A stretch of DNA of 64,000 nucleotides, taken from contig NZ_JAFMSY010000001.1 of the NCBI RefSeq assembly GCF_017916455.1, positions 1,967,977 to 2,031,976 of the forward strand. The letters run 5' to 3'. The translations under genes and the position numbers were made by a program. Shown piece by piece: positions 19,744 through 28,584 of this stretch. This DNA is from Nocardioides xinjiangensis. GTDB taxonomy: Bacteria; Actinomycetota; Actinomycetes; Propionibacteriales; Nocardioidaceae. Position 1 is the first letter of the stretch, and every line of letters starts with the position of its first letter. The notes under the pieces were generated by a model. That model was given only the letters and a program-made list of their open reading frames with translations. It made no database searches and had not been told where the DNA came from.

Positions 19744-22473
19744 ATGTCGAAGCACACGATGCCGGGACGCGCCGTCCGCGCCGCCTCCCTGGCCACGTCA
19801 GCACTGCTCGTCGCAGGCGGCCTGTCGCTCGCCGTGACGGGTTCCGGCAGCGCCGCGCCGTCCACCCCGCCTGCGGGTGAGGCGAGCTGGCACAAGTACG
19901 TCCTCGGCCCGGACTCGCCCCAGGTGTACCCGACCGCGGTCACGGAGACCCGTGGCGACGTCAACCGGGCAGCGGCGCTCGTCGAGCGCAACGGCGGCGT
20001 CACGCTCACCACCCACCAGGGACAGACCCCCGCCTCGGTCCTCGTGGACTTCGGCAAGGAGATGAGCGGGCCGCTCTTCTTCGACGTCGTCCGCACCGCC
20101 GCAGCGTCCTCGGGCGGAAGTCTCCCGACGATCCAGGTGGCGACCGGCGAGGCCCGTTCCTTCATCCGCCGCCCGCTCGCCACGACCATCACGGCGGACA
20201 CGCCTGCGGGCTCGACGGTCATCCCTGTCGCGTCGACCAACAACATCGAGGTGAACAGCGATGTCGTCATCGGGTCCGGTGAGGGCGCCCAGCGCCGCAC
20301 CGTGGTCGCCTTCGCGCCCAACGCGGGCACCGGAAACGGAGCCGGCACCATCACCCTCAGCTCCCCGCTGACGGCTCCGGTGTTCCGGTCCGCCCCCGCC
20401 CAGCCCGGACCCCCGCCCGTCCCGGCGGTTCCCGCAACCCCCGTGACCAGCGCTGCCGAGGGACCCTCGTCGGACGAGAACCCCGGTCAGTCACTGGTCG
20501 GCGGGAACGACCTGCTGACCCCGACCGGCCCCGGTCGCGTCGACACCGGCGTCCACCCCGGCTTCCGCTTCGCGCTCCTCACCCTCACCACGCCGGGGAC
20601 GATGACGATCCGCGACCTCGGCGTCGACTTCCAGGCCTACCGGGCGACCCCGAAGGACTACAAGGGCTGGTTCGAGTCGAGCGACGACGAGCTCAACCGC
20701 CTCTGGTACGCCGGCGCGTACACGCTCCAGACCAACCTCAAGCTCCCCGGGCTGCGCGGTTTGCCCGACGGCCGGATCTACGACGGCGCCAAGCGCGACG
20801 GCAGCATCTGGACCGGCGACCTGATCATCCAGGGCCCGACCGCCATCAGCACGCTGGGCGACGTGGGGGAGCAGTACGTCAAGTGGTCGCTCGAGGAGCT
20901 GATCCGCGAGCAGCGCGCCGACGGCCACCTGCCGGGGTCGCCCGACTTCAACAAGGGACGGCTCAACACCAACCCGGCCAGCGGCCCCAACGCCCCGTAC
21001 GAGGTCGGGCAGGGCGCACCGATCTACTACTCGGTGAACTACTCCGGCTACGGCGCCCGCTCGATCATCGACTACTACCGCTACTCCGGTGACGAGGCGT
21101 ACGCGCGGCAGACCCTGGGCGACGTGCGGGAGGCGGTGGCCTACAACCACCGGTTCCTCGACACCGAGAAGAACCTGATCGCGCCCCGCAACCCGGCGAA
21201 CCCGGACGACCCGACCTACACCCGCGGCGACCGGGACTACTTCCAGTCCTACATGCCCGGCTACGTCACCAAGTTCAGCATCGACTACTACATCCTGCTG
21301 CGCGAGATGGCGTGGTACGAGCGCGAGATCGGGTCCGCTGCCAAGGCGGCGGAGTACGACGCGACCGCCGACAAGATCAAGCAGGCCGTCACCAGCACCC
21401 TGTGGAACCAGCGCCTCGGCGTGTTCGGCCAGAGCGACCTCAAGCCCGACCTGATCGCCGGTGACGTCAACGGCCTCGCGTTGCAGTACGGCTTCGTGCC
21501 CAAGGGCCAGGAGCAGCGGGTGCTCGAGGCGCTGAAGGTCAACTGGAACCCCCACGGCGCCATCATGGGTGAGGGGCTCGTCGACCCGACCGGGCACACC
21601 ATCGAGCCCTTCGGCATCGGCATGGAGACCGGCGGCCGGCTGGCCGTCAACGACACCGCCGGAGCCTTCGACCTCATGCGCCGCACCTGGGGCACCATGA
21701 TCGACCCGGCCAACCCGCTCTACACCGGAGCGTTCTGGGAGTTCAAGAACACCAACGGCGGCGTCAACCGCACCACCGCCAGCCTCGCGCACGGCTGGGC
21801 GGCGTCGCCCACCGTGCAGCTGACCGAGTCCGTCCTCGGTGTCAGGCCGGTCGGCGCCGGCTACTCCACGTGGGCCATCAAGCCGCACCCCGGCAACCTG
21901 GCCTACAGCAAGGGCGTCGTTCCCACCGAGACCGGCGCGATCGACGCCTCGTGGACCTCCGACAAGAAGGCCGGGACGTTCGACATGGACGTCACCACAC
22001 CTGCCGGGACCTCCGGCACCGTCGCGGTCCCCGCCGACGCAAGCTCGGTGGTGCGCGTGAACGGCCAGCGCGTGTGGCTGGCCGGGAAGTCCCGGGCACG
22101 TGACGCGAAGTTCGCCGACGGGTACGTGACGTTCGAGGCCGCCGGCGGCGCGCTGGACATCTCCGTGGCCCCGCTCGCGAAGAAGGCGGCGACCACGGTC
22201 AAGGTCAAGGTCAAGCCCGGCAAGCTCGCGCCCACCGAGCGCGCGACCGTGAAGGTCAAGGTCCGCTCCACCGGTTCCCCGAGCGGCAAGGTCAAGGTCC
22301 GCGTCGACGGTCGACTCGTCAAGCGCGTCAAGCTGAACAGCTCGGCGAAGGCGACCACCCGGCTGCCGCGCCTGAAGGCCGGCAAGCACAAGGTCGTCGT
22401 CATCTACCCAGGCGACAAGGCGACCAGGGCCAGCCGCGGCAAGGCGACGGTCAAGGTCGTCCGCCGGAGCTAG
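19744..22473 (+). CDS. secreted alpha-L-rhamnosidase-like glycoside hydrolase (GH78-type) with C-terminal Ig-like domain (909 aa)
   Basis: An N-terminal signal peptide (MSKHTMPGRAVRAAS, hydrophobic core, cut near GSAA) directs secretion. A beta domain is followed from about residue 300 by an (alpha/alpha)6 barrel with DGAKRDGSIWTGD at 347-359, aligning with the GH78 block DCPxRERxGWTGD: D347 and D359 are conserved, but D352 stands where GH78 enzymes have the acid Glu. A later FWEF (near residue 666) supplies the second Glu. The C-terminal about 100 residues are Lys/Val-rich Ig-like (VKVKVRSTGSPSGKVKVRVDG). It leads a LacI-MFS operon. Substrate is uncertain: rhamnoside or a related deoxysugar or uronic acid. 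Confidence 0.75.
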   Translation: MSKHTMPGRAVRAASLATSALLVAGGLSLAVTGSGSAAPSTPPAGEASWHKYVLGPDSPQVYPTAVTETRGDVNRAAALVERNGGVTLTTHQGQTPASVLVDFGKEMSGPLFFDVVRTAAASSGGSLPTIQVATGEARSFIRRPLATTITADTPAGSTVIPVASTNNIEVNSDVVIGSGEGAQRRTVVAFAPNAGTGNGAGTITLSSPLTAPVFRSAPAQPGPPPVPAVPATPVTSAAEGPSSDENPGQSLVGGNDLLTPTGPGRVDTGVHPGFRFALLTLTTPGTMTIRDLGVDFQAYRATPKDYKGWFESSDDELNRLWYAGAYTLQTNLKLPGLRGLPDGRIYDGAKRDGSIWTGDLIIQGPTAISTLGDVGEQYVKWSLEELIREQRADGHLPGSPDFNKGRLNTNPASGPNAPYEVGQGAPIYYSVNYSGYGARSIIDYYRYSGDEAYARQTLGDVREAVAYNHRFLDTEKNLIAPRNPANPDDPTYTRGDRDYFQSYMPGYVTKFSIDYYILLREMAWYEREIGSAAKAAEYDATADKIKQAVTSTLWNQRLGVFGQSDLKPDLIAGDVNGLALQYGFVPKGQEQRVLEALKVNWNPHGAIMGEGLVDPTGHTIEPFGIGMETGGRLAVNDTAGAFDLMRRTWGTMIDPANPLYTGAFWEFKNTNGGVNRTTASLAHGWAASPTVQLTESVLGVRPVGAGYSTWAIKPHPGNLAYSKGVVPTETGAIDASWTSDKKAGTFDMDVTTPAGTSGTVAVPADASSVVRVNGQRVWLAGKSRARDAKFADGYVTFEAAGGALDISVAPLAKKAATTVKVKVKPGKLAPTERATVKVKVRSTGSPSGKVKVRVDGRLVKRVKLNSSAKATTRLPRLKAGKHKVVVIYPGDKATRASRGKATVKVVRRS

Positions 22474-22488
22474 TACCGGCAACCGAAC

Positions 22489-22526
22489 GGACGGTGGCGG
22501 GGGTCCGCGAGCCCCCGCCGCCGTCC
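22489..22526 (+). terminator. strong hairpin after the GH78-like gene
   Basis: GGACGGTGGCGGGGG at 22489-22503 pairs with CCCCCGCCGCCGTCC at 22512-22526, one G-T wobble in 15 bp, 16 nt past the stop. It separates the glycosidase from the LacI gene and may give partial termination, making the enzyme more abundant than the regulator and transporter. Confidence 0.75.
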
Positions 22527-22584
22527 ATCGGTGCGTGACGTGAAAGGCAACGCCGCGAGCGGCTGACCGTACGATGTGCTGGCC

Positions 22585-23622
22585 ATGTCCGAGGTCCGCC
22601 ATCCCGCCACGATCCGTGACGTAGCTGCCCTGGCGGGCGTCTCGGCGACGACGGTGTCGAACTTTTTCAACAAGCCCGAGCGCATGTCCGCGGCCACGCG
22701 GGAGCGGGTGCGGTCGGCGGTCGACACCTTGAGCTTCGCCCCCAACGACGCCGCGCGCAACCTGCGACGGAGGACAAGCACCGTCGTCGGCTACATCTCC
22801 TACGAGCTCGCGAGCGCGCGGACCCCGGCCATCACCAACGCGATGAGCGCGAGGCTCGCGGAGGCCGGCATGCATCTGCTCTCGGCCGTCGACGGAGGCG
22901 ATCCGGAGCGCGAGCGCGCCTTCATCGACCTGTTCGAGCGGCAGCGAGTCGCGGGTCTGGTCATCACCCCGGTCACCGACCTGGAGCCCGACCTGGCCCG
23001 CCTCCGGCGAGCCGGTATGCCCAGCGTGCTCAGCGCCCAGCGTGCCACCCGTCCCGATCAGCCGTCGGTGTCGGTCGACCATCGCCAAGGAGGGCGACTG
23101 GCCGCGGAACACCTCATCTCGACCGGCCGTCGTCGGCTGGCGTTCGTGACCGACACCCTCGACCTCCACCAGATCTCGGAGCGCTTCCGAGGAGCGATGG
23201 AGGTGGTCGCCGAGCACCCCGATGCCACTCTCGAGGTCGTCTCCTGCGCTGAGCGTTCGGTCGCCGGTGGGGAGTCGGCAGCCGCCCAGTTGCTGCGACG
23301 CCCCGCGGGCGGGTTGCCGCAGGGGGTCTTCTGCGTCAACGACCTGGTGGCCCTCGGGCTGTCCCAGACCCTGCGGTCCTCGGTCTCCGTCCCAGAGGAC
23401 GTTGCCGTCGTCGGCTACGACGACATCGAGTTCGCTCGACTCGGTGCCGTGCCACTGACCACCATCAGCACCCCTCAGGAGGGCATGGGCGTGGCCGTGG
23501 CCGAGCTGCTCCTCGCCCAGATGGAGCCACCAGCCCCCGGCTCCGAGCCAGTCGGGCCGCTGCAGGTCGAGCTGGAGCCGCGGCTGGTCGTCCGCGCGTC
23601 GACAGGTGGCGCCCCGTCGTGA
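22585..23622 (+). CDS. LacI family transcriptional regulator (345 aa)
   Basis: The N-terminal HTH is typical: ATIRDVAALAGVSATTVSNF, then NKPERMSAATRERVRSAVD and the hinge helix NDAARNLRRRTS. The rest is a periplasmic-binding-protein-like sensor (VGYISYELAS, AGLVITPV, DHRQGGRLAAEHLI, VVGYDDIEFARL). The chosen start is ATG 22585 (MSEVRH); an in-frame GTG three codons earlier is less likely. The stop overlaps the GTG of the MFS gene by 4 nt. It probably represses the glycosidase-transporter locus through the operator at 19648 until a sugar product binds. Confidence 0.92.
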   Translation: MSEVRHPATIRDVAALAGVSATTVSNFFNKPERMSAATRERVRSAVDTLSFAPNDAARNLRRRTSTVVGYISYELASARTPAITNAMSARLAEAGMHLLSAVDGGDPERERAFIDLFERQRVAGLVITPVTDLEPDLARLRRAGMPSVLSAQRATRPDQPSVSVDHRQGGRLAAEHLISTGRRRLAFVTDTLDLHQISERFRGAMEVVAEHPDATLEVVSCAERSVAGGESAAAQLLRRPAGGLPQGVFCVNDLVALGLSQTLRSSVSVPEDVAVVGYDDIEFARLGAVPLTTISTPQEGMGVAVAELLLAQMEPPAPGSEPVGPLQVELEPRLVVRASTGGAPS

Positions 23623-24869
23623 CAGCGTCCTCCGGTACGCCGAGCGAAGGCTCTCCGGAGGTTGAGGCGGCCGCTTCCCACCAGCGAGGAGCCACGCTGC
23701 GGCTCGTGCTCGTGGCAGGGTCCGCGTCGTTGCTGGACAGCTCGGCGATCATCTCGGTGGGCTCCGCGTTGCCGCTGTGGCGGGTCGACCTGGCTCTGAG
23801 CAACGCCGAGGTGGGGGCGGTGAGCGCCACGATGACACTGGCGATCGCTGCCGGCGCCCTCATCGGCGGACCGCTGGCCGATCTGATCGGTCGAGGTCGT
23901 GTGTTCGCCGCCATGGTCGGCTTGTACGTCGTGGGCGCGGGTCTGGTGGCAGGCGCGTCCTCGTGGCCGGTGCTGGTCGCCGCGGTGGGGATCCTCGGGT
24001 TCGCGTCCGGGGCCGACCTGCCCGCGTCCATCGCGCTCGTGGCCGATCGGGTCCCACGACGGCTGCGAGGACGCATGGTGGCGGCCACCCACGTGATGTG
24101 GACGGTCGGCATCGTCGTGTCCAGCGCAGCGGCGTTCGCGGTCGCGTCCCGCGGACTGGCAGGCATGCGGGGGGTGTTCGCTGGTCTGGCGGTCGTGGCG
24201 ATGGTGACGTGGGCTGCCCGCCGTCATGCACTCGCAAGGCTCCCACCCGCCGCAGATCCCGGCACGACCGCACCCGACGCGACGCAGCACCATCAGCCCG
24301 CGGAGACGGCGCGTGGCCTGGCGCGGATAGCCGTCTTCTACGTGCTCTACACCCTCGTGGCCAACACCTTCGGCAGCTTCCGCCCCTACCTGCTCGTCAC
24401 GGTCGGCGGCGCCAGTCAATCAGCTGCCACCGGCTTCGCCTTCGCAACGACCCTGGTCGGCCTAATCGGCACGCTGGTCTTCAGCTTCGTGGCGGACTCA
24501 CCGTGGCGCCGCGCGGTCTACCCCTGGGCCGCAGCACTGCTGGTCGTCTCCCAGGGCATGCTGGCCATGACGGTCGATCGTTCCCTCACCACGATCGTGG
24601 CGGCCCTGGTGCTCTACGCGCTGGCCTACCCCTACGTGGGAGAGGCGCTGTACAAGGTGTGGGCACAAGAGGTCGTCGCGCCGCGGCACCGCGCGGCCTT
24701 CCAAGGTGTCACGATCGCCGCCGCGAGGGCCGTGGCGGCGCTGTTCGCGCTGGTCACACCGTCGCTGCTGGCCCGGTCGCCGTCGGGCATGTTCTGGCTG
24801 CTGACCGTCGTTGCCTCAGCGGCGGTGGCCACCGGGTGGCGCTCGCGTTCGTCGCAGGCTCGAGAGTGA
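23619..24869 (+). CDS. MFS transporter (416 aa)
   Basis: Twelve predicted membrane helices, with the family loop GGPLADLIGRGR between helices 2 and 3 (residues about 86-97) and RRLRGRM after helix 5, identify a major facilitator superfamily protein. GTG at 23619 overlaps the LacI stop, indicating translational coupling. In this context it most likely imports the sugar or oligosaccharide freed by the secreted GH78-like enzyme, although drug or sugar efflux cannot be excluded. There are no ABC sugar genes nearby. Confidence 0.85.
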   Translation: MTASSGTPSEGSPEVEAAASHQRGATLRLVLVAGSASLLDSSAIISVGSALPLWRVDLALSNAEVGAVSATMTLAIAAGALIGGPLADLIGRGRVFAAMVGLYVVGAGLVAGASSWPVLVAAVGILGFASGADLPASIALVADRVPRRLRGRMVAATHVMWTVGIVVSSAAAFAVASRGLAGMRGVFAGLAVVAMVTWAARRHALARLPPAADPGTTAPDATQHHQPAETARGLARIAVFYVLYTLVANTFGSFRPYLLVTVGGASQSAATGFAFATTLVGLIGTLVFSFVADSPWRRAVYPWAAALLVVSQGMLAMTVDRSLTTIVAALVLYALAYPYVGEALYKVWAQEVVAPRHRAAFQGVTIAAARAVAALFALVTPSLLARSPSGMFWLLTVVASAAVATGWRSRSSQARE

Positions 24870-24888
24870 GCTTCGCCTGCCCTCGGCG

Positions 24889-24920
24889 AGGCCGCGCGAC
24901 CGGGTGACCCGGCGCGGCCT
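24889..24920 (+). terminator. hairpin after the LacI-MFS operon
   Basis: AGGCCGCGC at 24889-24897 pairs perfectly with GCGCGGCCT at 24912-24920, 20 nt past the MFS stop, with an inner CCGG/CCGG dyad in the loop. Confidence 0.65.
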
Positions 24921-25036
24921 GGCCTGCAGCGGTGCACGGCCGGGACCGGGACGAGAGGGGTCGTGCTCGACGTCGACACCGAGCTGTCGGGCCGCACCGG
25001 GAGCGACCGGCCTCACGGGGGTGGTGCCGGCCGGCC

Positions 25037-26107
25037 CTACCGAGCCGCGCGCAGGTACTGCACCGGCCACAGGTCGTGGTCGGTCTCGCCCAGCTCGTGG
25101 GCGGCCCGGAGCGGCCAGTGCGGGTCGCGGAGCAGCTCCCGACCCAGCAGGACGACGTCGGCCGAGCCCTCGGCCAGGATCTCCTCGGCGTGCTTGGGCT
25201 CGACGATCAGGCCCACGGCGCCGGTGGGGACGTCGGCCTCGGTGCGGATCCGACGGGCGAACGGCACCTGGTAGCCCGGCTCCACCGGGATGTCGGCGGC
25301 GACGTTGCCGCCGGTCGAGGTGTCGACGAGGTCGACGCCCTCCGCGCGCAGCATTGCCGCCAGGCGCACCGTCTCGTCCGCGGTCCAGCCGCCCTCGATC
25401 CAGTCCGTGGCGGAGACCCGGACGAGGAGCGGCACGCCGGCGCCCACGCGGTCGCGTACCGCCCGGGTCACCTCGAGCACGAGCCGGACGCGGTTCTCGA
25501 AGCTCCCGCCGTACTCGTCGTCGCGGAGGTTCGACACGGGCGACAGGAACTCGTGCAGCAGGTAGCCGTGTGCGGCGTGCACCTCCACCACGTCGAAGCC
25601 CGCGGCCACGGCGCGGCCGGCGGCGTCCGCGAAGGCCTCGACCACGCTGCGGATGCCGGCACGGTCGAGCGGCTCGGGGTCGTCGCGGAGGCCGGGGTAG
25701 GGGGCGGCCGACGGGCCGACGGGACGCCAGCCGCCGTCGGAGTCAGGCACGCCGCCCCTCCTGCCGTCGAACCCGGAGTACGTCGACGCCTTGCGACCCG
25801 CGTGGGCGAGCTGGACGCCGGCGGTCGCGCCCTGGGTGTGCAGGAAGTCGACGATCCGCGACCATGCCGCCTGCTGCTCGTCGTTCCACAGGCCGGTGTC
25901 GTCGGGGGTGATGCGTCCCTCCGGGACGACCGCCGTCGCCTCGGCGAGCACCAGGCCCGCCCCGCCACGGGCGAACGAGCCGAGGTGGACGAGGTGCCAG
26001 TCACCGGGGACGCCGTCGACGGCCGAGTACTGGCACATGGGCGCCACCCACGCCCGGTTGCGGATCGTGACTTCACGGAGGGTGATGGGGGAGAACAGCA
26101 GGCTCAT
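25037..26107 (-). CDS. namA: NADH:flavin oxidoreductase / old yellow enzyme, YqjM-like (356 aa)
   Basis: An FMN-dependent ene-reductase of the YqjM class. Family motifs appear in order: NRAWVAPMCQYSA (the Cys near residue 25 is the redox-tuning Cys of YqjM), LVLAEATAVVPEGRI, QLAHAGRKAS, VEVHAAHGYLLHEFLSPVSNLR (catalytic His pair), DEYGGSFENR and VLLGRELLRDPHWP. The length is typical. It reduces activated alkenes such as enones and maleimides with NADPH; its physiological role is often oxidative-stress or xenobiotic detoxification. It is monocistronic, with the upstream tRNA-Arg gene on the same strand. Confidence 0.9.
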   Translation of the reverse strand: MSLLFSPITLREVTIRNRAWVAPMCQYSAVDGVPGDWHLVHLGSFARGGAGLVLAEATAVVPEGRITPDDTGLWNDEQQAAWSRIVDFLHTQGATAGVQLAHAGRKASTYSGFDGRRGGVPDSDGGWRPVGPSAAPYPGLRDDPEPLDRAGIRSVVEAFADAAGRAVAAGFDVVEVHAAHGYLLHEFLSPVSNLRDDEYGGSFENRVRLVLEVTRAVRDRVGAGVPLLVRVSATDWIEGGWTADETVRLAAMLRAEGVDLVDTSTGGNVAADIPVEPGYQVPFARRIRTEADVPTGAVGLIVEPKHAEEILAEGSADVVLLGRELLRDPHWPLRAAHELGETDHDLWPVQYLRAAR

Positions 26108-26256
26108 GCCATCGTCAAGGTGCTCGACCCGTCATCGATTCCGCGCAGTGGGCGAGATCACGAGCGCTGCCGGCGGCCGGTCGACGACGCGCGGCGTGCA
26201 GTCAGGAGATGGACGAAGCCGCAGGCAGCTTCGCTGACCTGCGGCTCCGTGTGCTG

Positions 26257-26329
26257 CGCGCCTGTAGGGATTCGAACCCCAAACCTTCTGATCCGTAGTC
26301 AGATGCTCTATCCGTTGAGCTACAGGCGC
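26257..26329 (-). tRNA. tRNA-Arg (anticodon ACG)
   Basis: A 73-nt cloverleaf: acceptor GCGCCTG/CAGGCGC, D arm GCTC...GAGC, anticodon stem TCTGA/TCAGA with loop CTACGGA (anticodon ACG), T arm with GTTCGAATCCC, discriminator G. CCA is not encoded. The ACG anticodon is normally deaminated to ICG and reads CGU, CGC and CGA. Confidence 0.95.
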
Positions 26330-26503
26330 CCGTCTGCGCGAACCGTGCGGCCCGCGAGGACTGGTCGAGGATAGCCGACGTACTCCGGACGAGCGAAATC
26401 AGCACGTCCGAAGGACCGGTCCCGACCCCGTGGCGGTGCCCTATGGTGCCTAGCACCCGCACACGCGGCGGTCCGCACCCGCCGCAGACTGAGAGGCAGC
26501 GCG

Positions 26504-28342
26504 ATGGCAGATCTCGAGGCAGTCATGGACGAGGCCGGGCTCACGAACCCCCGGGTCCGCGAGTTCGTCAAGGAGTACGCCGAGCTCACCGGGGCGGCGC
26601 GGATCGAGGTGGTCAACGCCTCGGACGACGCCCGACTGCTCGAGGAGGCCGTCGAGGCCGGCGAGCTCCAGCGCGCGGGCGAGGGCCGCTACTACTCGCG
26701 CAGCTACCACAAGGACACCGCGCGCTCGGAGGAGCGCACGGTCGTCGCGACCAGCGACGAGAAGGACCGCGGCGTCTACAACAACTGGCGTCCGGCCTCG
26801 GAGATGAAGCCGCTGCTGCACGACCGGATGCGCGGCGCCTCCGAGGGCAAGACGATGTACGTCATCCCCTACCTCATGGCTCCGGCCGGCAACGTCCTGG
26901 AGCCGTGGGCCGCCGGCGTCGAGCTCACCGACACCCGCACCGTGGTCCTGCACATGATCCGCATGTCCCGCGTCGGCGTGCAGTTCGTCAACGACCTCGA
27001 CGACCCGGACTCGTTCGTGCGCGCCGTGCACGTCACCGGCGACCTCGAGCACCTCGGCCAGGGCACGGCCGACGACCAGCGGTGGTTCGTCACCGTCGCC
27101 GACGAGCGCACGATCCTCCACTACGGCTCGTCCTACGGCGGCAACGCGCTGCTCGGCAAGATCGCCCACGGCCTGCGGCAGGGGGCGTACGACGGCTGGG
27201 CGAGCAGGAAGTTCCTCGCCGAGCAGTACATGCTCATAGGCATCCACGACAAGCAGACCGGCAACATCTGGCACGTCTGCGGCGGCTTCCCGAGCGCGTC
27301 GGGCAAGACGAACCTCGCGATGATGGCGGCTCCGGACGCCCTCGGCGACCGCTACCACGTGTCCTTCTACGGCGACGACATCGCCTGGCTGTGGGTCGAC
27401 GAGGAGTCCGGCCGGCTCATGGGGATGAACCCGGAGTACGGCGTGTTCGGCGTCGCCAAGGACACCAACGAGGTGACCAACCCCAACGCCCTGCAGTCCA
27501 TCGGCGAGGGCTCGCAGGCGATCTTCACCAACGTCGCCTACAACCCCACGACCGGTGAGGTGTGGTGGGAGGGCAAGACGCCGCGGCCGCCGGCCGACGT
27601 GCGGGGCTGGCTCGACTGGACCGGATCCCCGCTGGCGGACCGCAAGGACGACGACACCGCCGCCTGGGCGCACCCCAACAGCCGCTTCACCACCACCCTG
27701 GCCAACGTCCCCAACATCGCGCCCGACTACGACGAGCCGGCGGGCGTGCCGATCGACGCGATCATCTTCGGCGGACGCACCCGCGACCGCGAACCGCTGA
27801 TCCGCGCGATCACCGACCTCGCCGAGGGCGTCTACGACGGTCTCACGCTCGGCGCCGAGGCCACGTTCGCCGCCGAGGGCGTCGACGGACAGCTGCGCTA
27901 CGACCCGATGTCCAACCGCCCCTTCATGGCCTACGGCGAGGGCGACTACGCGCGTCACTACCTCGACGTCGTGGGCGCGGCCGCCGAGCAGCCGATCTTC
28001 GCCCACGTCAACTGGTTCCAGCGCGACCCCGAGGACGGCCACTTCCTGTGGCCGGGCTACCGCGAGAACCTGCGGCCGCTGCTGTGGCTGCTGCAGCTCA
28101 AGGCCGGCGAGGTCCAGGGGCGGCGGACCGCCGTCGGCATCCTGCCGACCGAGGAGGAGCTCGACCTCCGCGGCGTGGACGTGCCCGCGGAGGACCTCGA
28201 GCGGATCCTCAGCATCGACAAGGCTCGCTGGCAGCAGGAGATGGGCTTCCGGGAGGAGCACCTGTCGCAGTTCGAGCGGATGCCGGAGGAGATCTGGGAG
28301 GCGCACCGACGTGTCGCCGCCGACCTCGAGCAGGAGGACTGA
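26504..28342 (+). CDS. divergent PEPCK (GTP)-like protein lacking conserved active-site residues (612 aa)
   Basis: Full-length homologue of GTP-dependent PEP carboxykinase with HxxDx[45 protein letters not shown] and GVPIDAIIFGGR segments. Compared with the canonical copy just downstream, it has changes at key positions: the second Lys of LLGKK (a metal ligand) is I220, the metal-ligand His of LAEHMLI is replaced by Q241-Y242, and the reactive Cys of SACGKT is S266. The Walker lysine (K268) and D291-D292 remain. No frameshift is present, so it is kept as a protein. It may be a neofunctionalised kinase or carboxykinase, or a regulatory pseudoenzyme. It is probably not the main gluconeogenic enzyme. 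Confidence 0.8.
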   Translation: MADLEAVMDEAGLTNPRVREFVKEYAELTGAARIEVVNASDDARLLEEAVEAGELQRAGEGRYYSRSYHKDTARSEERTVVATSDEKDRGVYNNWRPASEMKPLLHDRMRGASEGKTMYVIPYLMAPAGNVLEPWAAGVELTDTRTVVLHMIRMSRVGVQFVNDLDDPDSFVRAVHVTGDLEHLGQGTADDQRWFVTVADERTILHYGSSYGGNALLGKIAHGLRQGAYDGWASRKFLAEQYMLIGIHDKQTGNIWHVCGGFPSASGKTNLAMMAAPDALGDRYHVSFYGDDIAWLWVDEESGRLMGMNPEYGVFGVAKDTNEVTNPNALQSIGEGSQAIFTNVAYNPTTGEVWWEGKTPRPPADVRGWLDWTGSPLADRKDDDTAAWAHPNSRFTTTLANVPNIAPDYDEPAGVPIDAIIFGGRTRDREPLIRAITDLAEGVYDGLTLGAEATFAAEGVDGQLRYDPMSNRPFMAYGEGDYARHYLDVVGAAAEQPIFAHVNWFQRDPEDGHFLWPGYRENLRPLLWLLQLKAGEVQGRRTAVGILPTEEELDLRGVDVPAEDLERILSIDKARWQQEMGFREEHLSQFERMPEEIWEAHRRVAADLEQED

Positions 28343-28380
28343 GCCCCGCCGGGGCCGCGAGGCACATCCCGGCACCGTCG

Positions 28381-28408
28381 CGAAACCCCCGCCGGGACGG
28401 GGGTTTCG
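28381..28408 (+). terminator. perfect 11-bp hairpin between the two PEPCK genes
   Basis: CGAAACCCCCG at 28381-28391 pairs with CGGGGGTTTCG at 28398-28408 across a 6-nt loop, 39 nt after the first PEPCK stop. It means the two tandem genes are transcribed separately. Confidence 0.85.
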
Positions 28409-28468
28409 TGCGTCCGGGAGGCCCCACGCGTGCTGAAACGACTCAACGGATGAGCGGCGAGACGCAGG

Positions 28469-28482
28469 TCACAACCCTGTGA
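28469..28482. promoter_or_regulatory. dyad TCACA-N4-TGTGA in the pckG promoter region
   Basis: TCACAACCCTGTGA is a perfect 5-bp inverted repeat about 100 nt before the pckG ATG, inside a 176-bp AT-richer leader. The half-sites are those of CRP/FNR-type sites but in reversed order, with a 4-nt spacer, so another regulator family may bind. No repressor gene adjoins it. The assignment as an operator is inference. Confidence 0.35.
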
Positions 28483-28584
28483 TCGATCCAATATGTGGAC
28501 ATGGGGCAGAGGGCTAGTTTCCCCGCAAGTCGCCGACAACGAGGCCGCGCGAACCAGACGCTCCGCACGCTGAAGGAAACGGTC

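Noticed and set aside
19625..19837. Small plus-strand ORF starting MTNTGQKPCNVSK after a perfect GGAGG
   Set aside because: It runs over the LacI operator and into the signal-peptide region of the GH78-like gene in another frame, with no family or structural signal; the GGAGG is probably chance.
20491..23217. A 908-codon minus-strand open frame
   Set aside because: It covers the GH78-like gene and part of the LacI gene in antisense and crosses the terminator; the sequence is compositional shadow.
24816..25070. Minus-strand 84-codon ORF between the MFS and OYE genes
   Set aside because: Arg/Pro/Gly-rich, no ribosome site, overlaps the end of the MFS gene and a terminator hairpin.
26504..28342. 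Calling the first PEPCK copy a pseudogene
   Set aside because: The frame is intact over 612 codons with normal codon use and conserved segments throughout; changed residues are clustered at the active site, which fits altered function better than decay.
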